From Strongylocentrotus purpuratus (lineage: Eukaryota > Echinodermata > Echinoidea > Camarodonta > Strongylocentrotidae): DNA of 64,000 bases. The stretch spans positions 1,206,501 to 1,270,500 of the forward strand of contig NW_022145550.1 in assembly GCF_000002235.5 (NCBI RefSeq). The letters run 5' to 3'. A model generated the notes under the pieces. It worked only from the letters and a program-made list of their open reading frames with translations, had not been told where the DNA came from and did not search any database. Positions 22,385-33,930 of the stretch are shown piece after piece; positions within the stretch are counted from its first letter, which is position 1; each line of letters opens with the position of its first letter. A program made the translations under genes and the position numbers.

Positions 22385-22660
22385 CTCGGACAATGAGCCT
22401 GTATAGTCGTCCTCTATTTTGAGCCCTCTCGTTATCATAGTAGATCTCATAGATTCCTTGATCTGATGTCTGGATTGGGTTTGGGAAGCTGATCTGAGTC
22501 TGCCCATCAAATGATGTAAGAACCTCACTTCCATCTTTCATCCAATTAATTATGTTGTCATCCGCATCAGCATTATAAAGCCTATTCATGCCGATCACCA
22601 CTCCGGTCTCATTCACATTAACTGTCGTTGTAAACAATTCATCACTTGATATGAATTTAG
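22385..22660 (-). CDS. Gene B exon 3: second Ig-like domain, cysteine-free
   Basis: This 276-bp phase 1-1 exon has acceptor CATTTTGACAG and donor GTATGT. It encodes about 92 residues with an Ig-fold pattern: INWMKDG gives the core Trp, and SDQGIYEIYY is the DxGxY-type motif of strand F. The usual two disulfide cysteines are absent. Gly/Ile and Ile/Tyr residues occupy the expected places. It could instead be another beta-sandwich module. Confidence 0.8.
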
Positions 22661-24967
22661 CTGTCAAAATGGATGATAATAATAAATTAACCAAATAAAA
22701 AATGTTAACTTTAATACAATGCATGTAACACCTACAGGGCATGTGCACTGAAATCATACATTTATATAATACTTATATGTTACATGTATTTTGAAATATA
22801 TGTTTTAAAATATTCACTTGCATTATATAGCCTATATTGAAAAAAAATCTTTTCCTGTTGATATTTTCAATAACGAGCTTAGATCGTTTCAAAGATTAGA
22901 ACATGGCAACTAGTCTGGTGTATGTCAAAATCTGTTTTGACTTTCATTTGACCATTTAAATGTACCGTAAGTAAACAACATCAACACAAATGGGCATGTT
23001 TCAGGCCAAGCCGTGCATGCTTTTCTCAGGGAGGTGATAGAGAAGGCATGGAATCAAGCCGCTTTCCTTTGACCCCATGCTCCAAGCCGCCGAAAAGTTA
23101 TGCTCTAATATGCAACTGTTGACCAGGTGGTGAGACAAAAGAGCGCATGAAATATCAGGATTTAGAATTCCTACATCAGAAAATGGTATCCCAGCAAATG
23201 TTCGCAGTCCCTTTCACAATGATTTATTATCAATTGTTAAATGTTTAATGAGTGAAACAAGCGAACACAAACTTGATAATTTCAGCCTTTTTTCCAACTG
23301 CTAAAATATTTTTTAAACGCGAAAACACGCATTAGCAGACTTAAAGTTATCGAAGATTGAAAATCATGAATTAGATGACGGGACATTAAAACATGCGAAA
23401 ATAGGCGAATTAACATAAAGTATTGAGTTTTTGTCAAGATCTAATTTTTATTTAACCAACTCTGGCACACAAATTATAGGAAGGGCAGAGAACTACATTT
23501 GAAATATTATTTGATGCACTTTTCCCAATACATTCCCGATATAAAGTTGATAATTTACGCTGAAATTTTGCCGGTAATTGAATATCTTGTAATAAATGTG
23601 AAACTGGTGCCTGGCCTCCGAAGTTCCCCGCAGTGCAAAAGCGACGGAGGAGCATGGAACTTCAAAGCCAAGTGGAATTTTACACATCCATTGTTACGCT
23701 TTAGAACTCACGCATGCGTTTGAATAAATTACAAGAGTTTTCACTCCTTCTCGATCAACTCCCTGCTTTGCTTATGATATCTTTTTTAAATGTTGTGCTA
23801 TTAACACAAAAGTCTTACATTTCTTAAACGAATCCTACTCTGGCATCGTCAGATTCATTCTAATTAGATTTAAGTATCAAACCGTTGTACTAGCCATTCT
23901 CAAGTAAGAAATACTCAAAAGCATCATATTATTTGAGCCATGTTATTGAATCACTCCCGCTCTGGAACCTCAGTAAACCGTCTTGCAGTATAAACTCTTA
24001 TTTTCATTTTTCCTCAGCAGCTGCATTTACACTGCAACCAAATATCATTGATTTTCTCACATTCTAGTGTTTCGCTCAAAACACGAAGAAAAAAAAAAGA
24101 AAAACAAATCCAGCTCTGTATTTTTTGTAGATCTTTGCAGTGAAAATGCAACCTTCGGTAAGATACCCATTTGTGCTCACACGACTCTCCTCACTTTAGT
24201 GCTAACGCATGCAGAGCACAGACTAGCGGCTCATGCGCACTACCCACCAACAAAATCGGTATGATCAAATTTCAACGGGTTTTTAATGGGTTTTTAGAGT
24301 TGTGTAAATGGTAGTACAAAAATTGATGATTCTTCAAATTGGTGTTTGGGAAACATGTTTAAATGGGCCTAATGTATCGTTTTCAATTAGGATCACTCCG
24401 TGATGTTCTATGACAAATAATATGACGGTGCATGTTCACGATTTGTTATCAAACCTTGCTATATCTTTGTATTAAGGAGGTTCCTCTAATGTTTGAGGAA
24501 TCTCCAAAATGCAATATAAGCTCAGTCTATATTTTTAAAGAAGAATAATGGTTTATTGATAAACAAAAATTATTACAGCAAAGTCGCATTGCAAAGATTT
24601 TAGAAATAACAACTGATAATCAAAAATAATATTTCAATTTTTTCTCGCATAACAAAAAAGATGTTCGATTCTCTATTCTTCATTACAATAAATGTATATA
24701 GATCTGTTGTAAAAATTGGAATTGTGATTAATTGTAATTATTTCGTTCTATTTACAAAGCGTGATACTACATGTATATGGCAATTCAGGATTTGAACTGA
24801 GATTAATTTGGATTATTCATGTATTGTATAACGTACATCACTACATGATTTATACATGTACAAATCTTAAATCTATAAAAGATAACACTATACATTCTAT
24901 GAAGCATTAATGAATGCATCTTTACAAATAAGGAAATCCTATACTTATATTATAATGATAATCTTAC
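22661..24967. other. Gene B intron 2, mostly unique-looking
   Basis: About 2.3 kb of AT-rich sequence. Short ORFs in it show no domain, and no terminal repeats were found. Confidence 0.5.
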
Positions 24968-25285
24968 CATCATTTCGTTGGAAGAATGTAGTAACCCTTG
25001 TAACATCTCGAGCAGATTTAGAAGCCTCACAGTAGAAAGGACCGACACCATCTCTATCCCATCCATCTCCTGTAGGGATTCTGACCCGTCTGAGGAATGC
25101 ATTGTTAGCTCCTGGATGATCCACATCGTCTGGTGGTGATCTGTCTGTAGTTATGGGTGCTGATCGACCAAATGATAGTGTAGCGTCTGTATCTGGGTCA
25201 CTGGGATAACATTGATACTGCACTTTGTTAGATGTACCTACATTGGTGTAGCTTATGGCCAGCACTGTGATATGAACAACCTCAC
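24968..25285 (-). CDS. Gene B exon 2: N-terminal Ig-like domain
   Basis: This 318-bp phase 1-1 exon has acceptor TTATGTTGCAG and donor GTAAGA. It encodes about 106 residues, with VQYQCYP and VGPFYCEAS providing a cysteine pair about 60 residues apart, as in Ig domains. The segment between is rich in Asp and Pro (SDPDTD, RSPPDDVDHPG). The reading frame joins exon 1 through a shared Gly codon. This would be the first mature domain after signal-peptide cleavage. Confidence 0.85.
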
Positions 25286-27690
25286 CTGCAACATAAAAAA
25301 TACACAGAAATTCACTGTTGCTGGATACATTCAACTTTAGAGTACATATCCCTGCACGCATTCAGGCACTGCATTTGAAGGACTCAGGTATAATTAAAAC
25401 AGAAACGTACTGCTGTATTAGTATGCATCTAGAGTGCAAATAAACGTAATTATTGAAAATCATAATTTTAATGCAGAGTTGTAGAACCACATCATTGGTA
25501 CATGGAGCTGAAAAATAACATCACTGCCATTGAGATATCACACTTGTTATTACACCAAGTTCAGCATTAGGAATGAACATGTACGTGTGTATGTGTACAT
25601 GTATAGGTACATTATTACACTGGGAAAATAAATGTATTCATTCACTTCCTAACCCTTTGTTGATCAGGAACTTAATGCAACTTAACAAAATATCCATATC
25701 AGAACTAATTACCCCCATACATGTAGTTCATAAACACTTTGGTGAAGAAGACATAAAGTAAATTATAGAAATAATAGTCCAATGAAAAAAGGCTTTATCC
25801 TAAAACACACTTACATACAGATACATATAACCACACAGATAATTTTACACTTTCAACTAGACAACTACTAACTAAAATATAGCAACCTTAATCTGCAAAA
25901 TTAAATTATTAAAAGACTTAAAAAGATATGGCAAAAGTTTTGATAGGTAAGTAAATTAGGATATCCCTTGTATGAGATGTACATATACCTATGCATAAAG
26001 TTGGTGTTTTCCTTTAATTCAAACTTCATATTCTTTTCTTCCACAAATAAAGTTCAGTCAAAATTCAAATACACAAAATTATTGTTTGCATGTACAGTGA
26101 GTAGCCTTTACAATGTACACACACCGTAGAGCCTTTCCGAACAGGGAAAAGTACAAAGAACAGAACTTTTAAGACTTTACCCAAATCTATGAATATTTGT
26201 AACTGTAATAAAATATGATTGTGACCGCTTCTGACATGACAGCAAAATGAATCAGCAAATCAGTTTCAATGAGTTTCAGGCCTCCTTTTTAAACAATTTT
26301 TACAGTATATTTCTCATTCCCCCCTCCTTTATTTCTGTGAATACATGCCTCTCTAATCTTTAACTCTTTGGTTGCTTTCTTCATCTCTGTGCATGGTCAA
26401 TAGTTTTCCACACGTGCAGTTTTGCACAAAACAATAGGCACCAATTGACGAAAATATTGCTTTGAGCAACACAATGTCTATGGTGTTGATTAGCTCCATG
26501 ACAGCCCTTTTGATACTTTGTATCTTGCTCTGGGAATTGTTGAATAATACTGAATTCCGGGTGGCACAGGGACATTATTTGCATGGCATATAAAGAGTTG
26601 ATTTCCTGCTAACATCCCGTTTGTCCCGTTTTCTCGCATCCCTCTTTCTGTTGGTTCACCACTTCACCCCTTCCCACCTCCCCCTCTTACAGTCTCCTCC
26701 GTTGCATTCATTTCTTCTCTTTCTCTCTTCTTCAATGAATTATCTTCTTTTCTTTAACCCTTTCTCCCTATCCTGTGAGCAAACGCAAAGGAAGAACAGG
26801 GTGAACTGGGATGAGGAGAAGTCCCTGGTCGTTTTCAACATTAACAAAAAATAATGCTGCTTTTTCACTATTTTGTTACTACAGTAGAATGGAATATTCT
26901 ACAGTGTAATTTGAACTTTTATGGAATAGTCTATTTCAATCATCATGCTCGTTGAAACAAATGTACAGTTTTAAAGCACTACATCACACAGATATCGTAA
27001 TTCCGAAATTCCAAATTTTATGGGTAATGAATTCAATTTCCATAAATTAAAAAATTTCCATTTTGTTTAATTTTGTTCAAACTTGTACACATCTGCTCCT
27101 TTGGTATTTCTGTTTTTCTTTTAGAGCAACATGCTATTAATGTAGGTTGGATTTAATACGCGGGGGGGGAGAAAAAAATTAGTGAACGTTTGAGCAATAG
27201 CAGATTAAAAATAGGAATTAAGAATTTTTTAAAGATGCAATCAATTAAACACCAATTGGCAACTGGATTTCCCCTTTAAGATTGGATTCAGACATGTAAA
27301 AACATGCACCTCATACCAAATCAAACTGGTTTAGATCATGTTTAAAAATCCTAACTTCCTTAACCTTATACAAATGTTATCTCATCAGATTTTCTTACAC
27401 TTTAACACACTGTATTTTCTTAAATATCATCATATTTACATATCGGGTTGCACTTCCCTTTTTATGTTTTTTAAAGTATCATTTTCACCAAGGACAGCCA
27501 TTTTAGAAAAATCTTCAACATCCCAACTACAGACACCCCCCCCCCCCTTGCATCATGTAAAAAAAAAAAAAACTAGATCAGAAACCAGGAATCAATTTAA
27601 ACATGCCTGACCACTTTTTTTCTTGGAGGGGGAGGAGGGAGTCTACAATTAGGAGAAAACTTATGACTAAATGACTCTTAAAGGTGTAGA
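25286..27690. other. Gene B intron 1, proximal part
   Basis: AT-rich sequence with short homopolymers (a G run near 27162, a C run near 27538). No gene, RNA or element ends were recognised. Confidence 0.5.
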
Positions 27691-27697
27691 CTAGTTC

Positions 27698-27892
27698 TGG
27701 GGGGCGTTTCATGAAACAATTAGTCGGTGGTTTTCACCGACTAATATCATGTTCACCAACAATTTAGTCAGCACTGACTAAATTTGACCAATCACAGGCC
27801 TGGAAAATAGACTGTGACTAAAGAATTGTGGGTGAACATGATATTAGTCGGTGGAAACCACTGACTAATTGTTTCATGAAACGCCCCCCTGG
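27698..27892. mobile_element. Palindromic MITE (GGGGGGCGTTTCATGAAACA)
   Basis: The arms begin GGGGGGCGTTTCATGAAACA and continue through 'attagtcggtggttttcaccgactaatatcatgttcac'. They are repeated inversely at the right end with few mismatches and a short centre. Each arm also holds a smaller palindrome of its own ('agtcggtggttttcaccgact'). Confidence 0.8.
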
Positions 27893-28068
27893 TCATGCGA
27901 TTGCATTGTGAAAGAAACGTTGTGGAATCGATCAGAAAAGGTTGATCATCTAGCATATAAGTATTGGTGTGTACTGCAAGGATCTGGAATCATCAAAATG
28001 ATAAGAAATTTGGCCCAGTCTTGGTAAAGTTACAAGCACTGTACACATACAGATGTATATGGGACTAC
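27892..28068 (+). repeat. Dispersed repeat R1, copy 1
   Basis: The block beginning 'ggtcatgcgattgcattgtgaaagaaa' and including 'aagtattggtgtgtactgcaagg' and 'acaagcactgtacaca' recurs at 62413-62600 in the same orientation, at roughly 85% identity by eye. No ORF or RNA feature is recognised. Confidence 0.75.
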
Positions 28069-28104
28069 GCGATATCTATCCAGTCCGGATAGATATACAA
28101 ATTT

Positions 28105-28215
28105 ACCAAATATAACAATTAGTAGGCGGTTTCCCGGCAAAATTTGTATAATCACGTATTAGTCAAAACATATTCTTTCACATGATTGGTAATAAGAGCT
28201 TCCATTTCATATTTT
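28105..28215 (+). repeat. Dispersed repeat R2, copy 1
   Basis: The sequence 'gtttcccggnaaanttttgtat...attcaaaacatattctttcacatga.tggtaataagagctt' is shared with about 50290-50380. Family unknown. Confidence 0.7.
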
Positions 28216-28411
28216 GACAGGGCGGGGGGGGGGGGTGCGTTTCTAAAACTGGTTATACCCTTAATGTAACATAATGAATATCAAACAAGAAAAAAAAGTA
28301 AATATTGTTATTACAATGATTTATATTTTGGGAAGTTTTTTTCTTCTCTACAATAGCTCAACTCTGGATTTCTAGGTTGCCAGGAATTGTAAGAATAGTA
28401 GAATACCTTAG

Positions 28412-28475
28412 TTTCTCTCTCTCTCTCTTTCACTCTTTCTCTCTCTCTCTCTCTCAACTTATCTTTCGTTCCCCC

Positions 28476-28521
<46 letters not shown>

Positions 28522-28700
28522 CTTCTCTCTCTCTCTCTCTCTTTCTTTTCTCTCTTGCTATCTCTCTACACCTTTTTTTGTATCTTTGCATCTCAATCTC
28601 TTCCTCCCCCCTCTCTCTCTCTCCCCCCCCTCTCTCTCTCTCTCTCTCAATCTCTTCCTCCCCATCCCCTCCCTCTCTCTCTCCCACTCTTTCTCTCTCA
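28412..28700. repeat. (CT)n microsatellite
   Basis: A nearly pure 'ctctct' tract with C-run interruptions. Apparent Ser/Leu or Arg/Glu ORFs on either strand are artefacts. Confidence 0.95.
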
Positions 28701-28719
28701 ATGTACTAGTTAATCATGT

Positions 28720-29870
28720 AACTAAATGAGCTTTAACAAAGCCAATACAAATGATGCACAAGGGTACATCGCCATAGACAATGCAGGTTTATTTTTTTCG
28801 AAAGTAGTTGCTACCATGTTAAAGGTAATCATGATTCTCTGTCTTAATAAATGCGCTGTAGGAACACAATTTGAACATGAACAATTGTGTTATTTTACAA
28901 ACGTCCAAATGGCATGATTGTGACGATAACATAGAGAGAATTGAAAGCAGATTGTATTTTGTTGACAAAGCAATACAAAGCGCTTGCTTTCAATGGCAAG
29001 CTTGAGTAATAACTAATTCGTATTGAAAAAAGAAGAGAAAAGATCTCATTCAGACTTAGATGCAATGTAATAACCTCCTGCAGTAGGGAAGCAATGAAGC
29101 GATTGTAATGATACCACACTACAAACACATGGCAGCGTGTGAAAATCAGGGCTAGAATAATCAGATTCCAATTGCAGTTAATGAGCTCGAAAAGTCGTTA
29201 TATACATGTATGTACACCATGAGGAAATAAAAGACGAAGAGAATGGAGCAAGGCTCAAACCATATCTTCAAGTGTTGTCCTCATACCCTCCTGGCAGCGA
29301 TCTTCCCAGGAAGCTTCCTTGGGTAAATCAGTTGAACCGCCTATATATGCTACGATCAGGGGCAGGTCACTTTCTAGCAAGCATAAATCTCTGGAGTCTC
29401 AAAGACTCTGTCTGACCTGTTGCCATGCTGTGGTCAAATTCAGAATGTTAAACATATATGTACTCATGTCACACATGTGATTAGCACACAATCAAAACTC
29501 CAATTTTAATACTTTTTTAATACTTGATAATACTTATTATATCATCTGAATAGAATTTGAATTGCATTTCATCGTAGTTTTTCCTATGTTACAGTTTATT
29601 GAGTTTACGTATGTGTATACCTTTTATTTGTCTATGACAATTATTCTCTTAGTAACAAAACTGAAGGCCTTCGTTTCTTTATTTTTTCTCATAAAACTTC
29701 AATCTATTTTATATATGAATTACTTTATTTTCAGTACACTCACCTGACATGCTAGAAATATCCTGTATTTTATGTTGCTTTGTGTGTATTTTGTTGTTAA
29801 TGCTTTTAATGTTTTCATTTATAAAACATAAATATATTTTGATACATTTTTCCCATTTGATATGTTTTGT
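28720..29870. other. Gene B intron 1, no feature seen
   Basis: AT-rich. The small ORF at 29206-29415 has no recognisable domain and no splice context, and is not called. Confidence 0.45.
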
Positions 29871-29879
29871 ATTTATATA

Positions 29880-30120
29880 TACAGGGGCGGCGATCCCGGA
29901 GGACGGGGGGGGGGGGGGGGGGGGGGGGGGCGGGGGTGGGGGAGACACGTCCCCCCCCCCCCTGAAATTTGAAAAAGTGCATAAAGAAAATGCATAGCGA
30001 ATACTGACTAAAGACTGCAACACACTTTTAGGCTCTGGAGGGCCCAAGAGTGCAGTGTTTAGACTAATACAAATGCAAAAATCTTCTAGCTCGGTCGCTA
30101 CGCTCCCTTGCATAATATCC
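29880..30120. mobile_element. Poly-G/C-bordered element fragment
   Basis: Starts 'acaggggcggcgatcccgg', then a run of about 25 G, 'gggggagacacgtcc', a C run and 'ctgaaatttgaaaaagtgc'. It has the same architecture (a 'ggcg' end, a G run facing a C run) as the other poly-G/C elements listed. Confidence 0.55.
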
Positions 30121-30179
30121 TTTAGAATGTACTAGTAAATATTGTAGAAAATCTGTATTCCGTTTGTATCACCGTGATA

Positions 30180-31215
30180 CCCACTAGCATACTGTTGGGG
30201 GGGGGGGGTTGCATTTGCCTCCCCCAAATAAAACTCAAGTTTGTTTTATTTCTAATTCGATACCCGTGATTTTTCGTGATGTTTCCTCACTTTTGTGTAA
30301 ATTATACGTTTTTTGTGCGTTTGTTAGACAATGACAAATTCCCAAATTTACAGTCAGGCAAAACAAATGCTTATTAAAAAGCCAACATGTCAGGGCCCAC
30401 GGAACGACAGGGCTCGGAGGCTAGAGCCCCCCCCCCCCCTCCACTTTTTGAAAAAGTATGTCAAAGATAAATAGAAAGAAAGAAAGAAAGAATAGTGGCC
30501 TGCCAGTGTCACAAATAAGGAATACAAATATGCTCATCCGATCTTAATTTAAGGCCTAAAACATCTGAGCTTGCGTAGGCTTTGCCCTTGGACCCCTCCA
30601 GGGGCCATATGACGGGCCCCTGGATGCTCATCTGACCGTAATTTGATGCCTAAATCCTTAAAATTTGTGGGGCTCCGCCCCAGGACTCCACGCCAATTAC
30701 TGTCCTTATTGTGTCACAAATAAGGTATCAAAATATGTTCATCTGACTGTAATTAACTGCCCAAAACCCCCAGCTTCTGGGTGGACCCCACCAAGGGCCC
30801 CAGGATGAGACCTGAATGCAGCTCATCTGACCGTAATTTAATGCCTAAAGCCCCTGAGCTTCATGAGGCTCAGCCCCCGAACCCCAAAAGTGACCTGCCA
30901 GTTCCACTAATACGGTGTCAAAAATATGCTCATCTGAACGTAATTAAACGCTTAAAACCCCTGAGCTTCAGGGGGCTCCACCCTTGATCCCTGCCGGGGC
31001 TTTGCCCCTAGAGCCCACGCCAATTTACGCTGCACTCTACCTGTTCGCAAAGACTTTAGCCCCCCCCCCCCCCCAACTTTGAAAAAAAACGTTCTGCGGG
31101 GCTGCATGTAACGCGTAAGAGTGGTGGTGACGCGGATTTTTTTTTGTGTGTGCCCCCCCCCCCCCCCCCTCCTCCAAAAGGAAAAACGTTTTTGCTCATT
31201 ACGCCACTGGTGATA
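30180..31215. mobile_element. GC-rich repeat element with 'gctcatctgaccgtaattta' units
   Basis: Four imperfect units between about 30530 and 31020 share 'gctcatctgaccgtaatttaatgcctaaa', 'cctgagctt', 'ggggctccgcccc' and 'accccnccaggggc'. C runs occur at 30429, 31060 and 31152. The right end has 'cattacgccactgg', also seen at 46446-46459. Related segments occur inverted at 42840-42950 and direct at about 46285-46370. Confidence 0.6.
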
Positions 31216-31296
31216 CCAACGGAATACAATCTTTTCCTCGCATATCGTCCCCCGTCCCCCCCCCCCCCCCGGTCATGGAAAAAAAAATCGCCGCAC

Positions 31297-31347
<51 letters not shown>
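31297..31347. repeat. (TA)n microsatellite
   Basis: About 25 perfect 'ta' repeats. Tyr-Ile ORFs across it are artefacts. Confidence 0.95.
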
Positions 31348-31349
<2 letters not shown>

Positions 31350-31654
31350 TTTGAATGACCCTCAAATCCTCTCTCTGATAACAAACAAGTGATGTCATTT
31401 TTTAAGTAATTGTCAATTTTAAATAGCTACGTTTTATAAACGAAATAATAAAAACAACACTAATAATAATAATACCCATAGAAACATAGGGCTGCTACTT
31501 TTTAGACGCGACGCGATCACATGTGTCACCCAATTGAGTAGAATCAATAAAACAATAGATGGTTAACAAGGGTATGATGTTCATATTTTTTGTCTGTGCA
31601 AAAAAGGCTTAGTCTTTACATTTACTTTTCCACCCCTCCGCTCCGATCCCCTCC

Positions 31655-31772
31655 CCCTCCCCCCTCTCTCTCTCTCTCTCTCTCTTTCTCTTTCTCTCTC
31701 TATCTCTCTCTCTCTCCCTCTCACTCTCTTCCTCTCCCCTTCTCTGTCTCTCTTTGTCTCTTTCACTCTCTT
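31655..31772. repeat. (CT)n microsatellite
   Basis: A 'tctctc' tract of about 115 bases. Its right edge runs into a degenerate repeat beginning 'gacaagtgcccc'. Confidence 0.95.
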
Positions 31773-32345
31773 TGACAAGTGCCCCTATTAATTGGTAAAA
31801 GTGCCCCTTCAACTTTTCAACTCTGATATTACCTTTTATTTGGTAGTGTGCCGCTTTTCCTTCGACAAGTTCCCATTTTTCTTTGCAATACGTGTCCATT
31901 GTACATTCTCCTAAGTGCCCTGTCTCTGGTAAATGACCCTTTTCAGGTACGACAAGTTACTCCTTTTCACTTCAGATAAGTGCCCCCTTCACCTCCTATA
32001 AATGCCCCTTTAAAATCATTTTCTTTCAACTAGTGAACATTTTACTTTCTTATAAGTGCCCCTTTTCATATTGGGTCATTGTCCCTTTTCAGGTGCGATA
32101 AGTGCCTCTTTTCACCTCTGATAATTTTCCTTAAACAATGATACGTGCCTATTTTCGTTTCTAATAAAGGACCAATCCCCTTTAATGATAAATGCCCCTT
32201 TTCACCTTTTATAAATGCCCCTATCAAAATCTGATGGGAGTCTATTTTCCGTCGACAAATGCCCATTCCCTGTTCTCATGACTGCCTTTTTTTGCCCTAT
32301 TTTCACCTCTGACAATACTCTTTGCATTTTTCGCACTGCAACCTC
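31773..32345 (+). repeat. Degenerate 'aagtgccccttttcacctctgata' minisatellite
   Basis: About twenty units of 25-32 bases share 'aagtgcccctttt' followed by 'cacctctgata' or variants. Units differ strongly but the core is recognisable throughout. It is non-coding and old in appearance. Confidence 0.75.
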
Positions 32346-33545
32346 ACAAATCTTAAAAAATTGCCACTCATAAATCATAAATGGCGGCGACGGAGTAATG
32401 TGCACGCTCTAGCTCTCTCTTGCTTTTGACCAAAAACCCTCGCTAAAAAAAGCAAACCAATAAAATGCGCGCACGAAAGTTGTCTTCTCAACGACCTCAA
32501 CAAGAAGCCACTCAAAAGAATTACAACCTGCGAGCAAAGAGTGGCAAAAAAGGTGAGCATTTGTCAGGCTCGCCCAACATGCCCAAGATGGATCTAGCCA
32601 CACAGAATGCGGCCAGAACTAAGCCTGCCGCTTCCCGACCCGAAGCCTACTCCGATCCCATCGAGTCATCTTATCTTACGCCCGACACACACATAGGAGC
32701 ATCACTAATTTTTGACATTTTAATGATAGTCTGCCTTTACAGAATAAGACTCATAAACAATAGTAGCCGCAGTACAAGCTTCGCTCGCTCGCAAATATAT
32801 TTTCAGACCATCGCCCCCAACTGCAAAGCATGATGCTTAAGCAATATCTTGTATGGTGTATAAAGTGAAGCAAATATTGTAATCACAATGTAAGGGTATT
32901 TACCAATGTCTAAACAAAATGCATATTTTAGCTTTGAAATTGTAGGTGCCCTTTTTTCTTGGTGCCCCCCCCCCCCCACTTTGGAAGTCGCTCGGCCGCC
33001 CATGAAACAGACAGTTTGTATGAGATCAGGAGTGGAAATTTGCTGTCATTTTGAGAACCAAAGTTTGCATTAGTGATATTCTGTTCCATTGAATTGAGTT
33101 TCCCGCAGAGAGGATTCAGTTGGTTTAATTAAAAAGGAAGAGAGTCAAATGAAGAACCAAAAGCAATATGTTTTTCTTTTACTAATGAGAACTATGTTTT
33201 TTGAGATCTTCTTACACAGAATATTGGAATGGGTTTTTCACGATGAATGTTGTTTGAAGACATCAATATTCATAAAAAGTATTTTTCTATCACCAGGAAG
33301 TAAAGAATTTTCTGTCTACATGAACCTTTCCTGGTTGCTTATTAATGCATTTGCCCACTGGTAACATAATTCTTTCAAAAGTTTATATCCCTCACCGTTG
33401 GATTTTTTTTGTTGGTAATGTCTAAATTTTGTTTAAAAATAGATGATATCAGTCTGCATGGTAGGCCTACACTGCAGGCAAGAGTCAGGACTAACATTTA
33501 GCATGGTATTAATTTTATTAACACTCTTATATTCTCTGAAATGTT
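32346..33545. other. Intron sequence with one unassigned ORF (32465-32833 +)
   Basis: A 122-codon ORF on the plus strand begins MRARKLSSQRPQQEATQKNY and is basic at first, then Pro/Ser-rich, then hydrophobic. Its composition is not repeat-like and its GC content is higher than the flanks, but no domain, splice partner or promoter is evident. It may be the start of a decayed retroelement ORF. A C run at 32966 abuts 'ttggaagtcgctcggccgcc'. Confidence 0.35.
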
Positions 33546-33554
33546 ATCTTTATT

Positions 33555-33930
33555 GAGGGTGACTTGAAAAAGTTAATAACTTGGAACGGAGGAGTGCAAC
33601 CTGCCACACGCTTCTACCTCTTGGTTGATTTGATCCATTGCCGAAAATATTTTGGCACCTATCATCCCCCCCCCCCAACCACGGATACAAATTGACACCC
33701 TTGGATAGAACTAAAGAACGCACAGCATTATGACAGGCAGACTGGTCAATAAACCTTCTGATTCTAGCAATATTCCTTAAATAAAACGTAGCCATACTAC
33801 ACATGTGAAAAATATGGTGAGACATCGACATGCAAGAATCAAATACAACGCCAAGGTTTCTTATTGTTTTTGAAGGGCTAATGAGTGTGCCACCAACATC
33901 CAACTGAACATCTGGAAGACTGCGCAGCTA
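33555..33930 (-). pseudogene. LINE reverse transcriptase fragment (CR1/L2-like C-terminal region)
   Basis: The minus-strand frame reads PDVQLDVGGTLI, then IRNLGVVFDSCMSMSHHI and a segment like FYLRNIARIRRFIDQSACHN. This is the region after the catalytic box of CR1/L2-type reverse transcriptases. After about residue 75 the frame is lost at a C run (33666-33675). The fragment is 5'-truncated with no catalytic core. It lies in the same orientation as gene B, in intron 1. Confidence 0.8.

Noticed and set aside
32465..32833. Protein-coding gene on the plus strand
   Set aside because: No domain, intron signals or partner exons recognised; listed only as an unassigned ORF.
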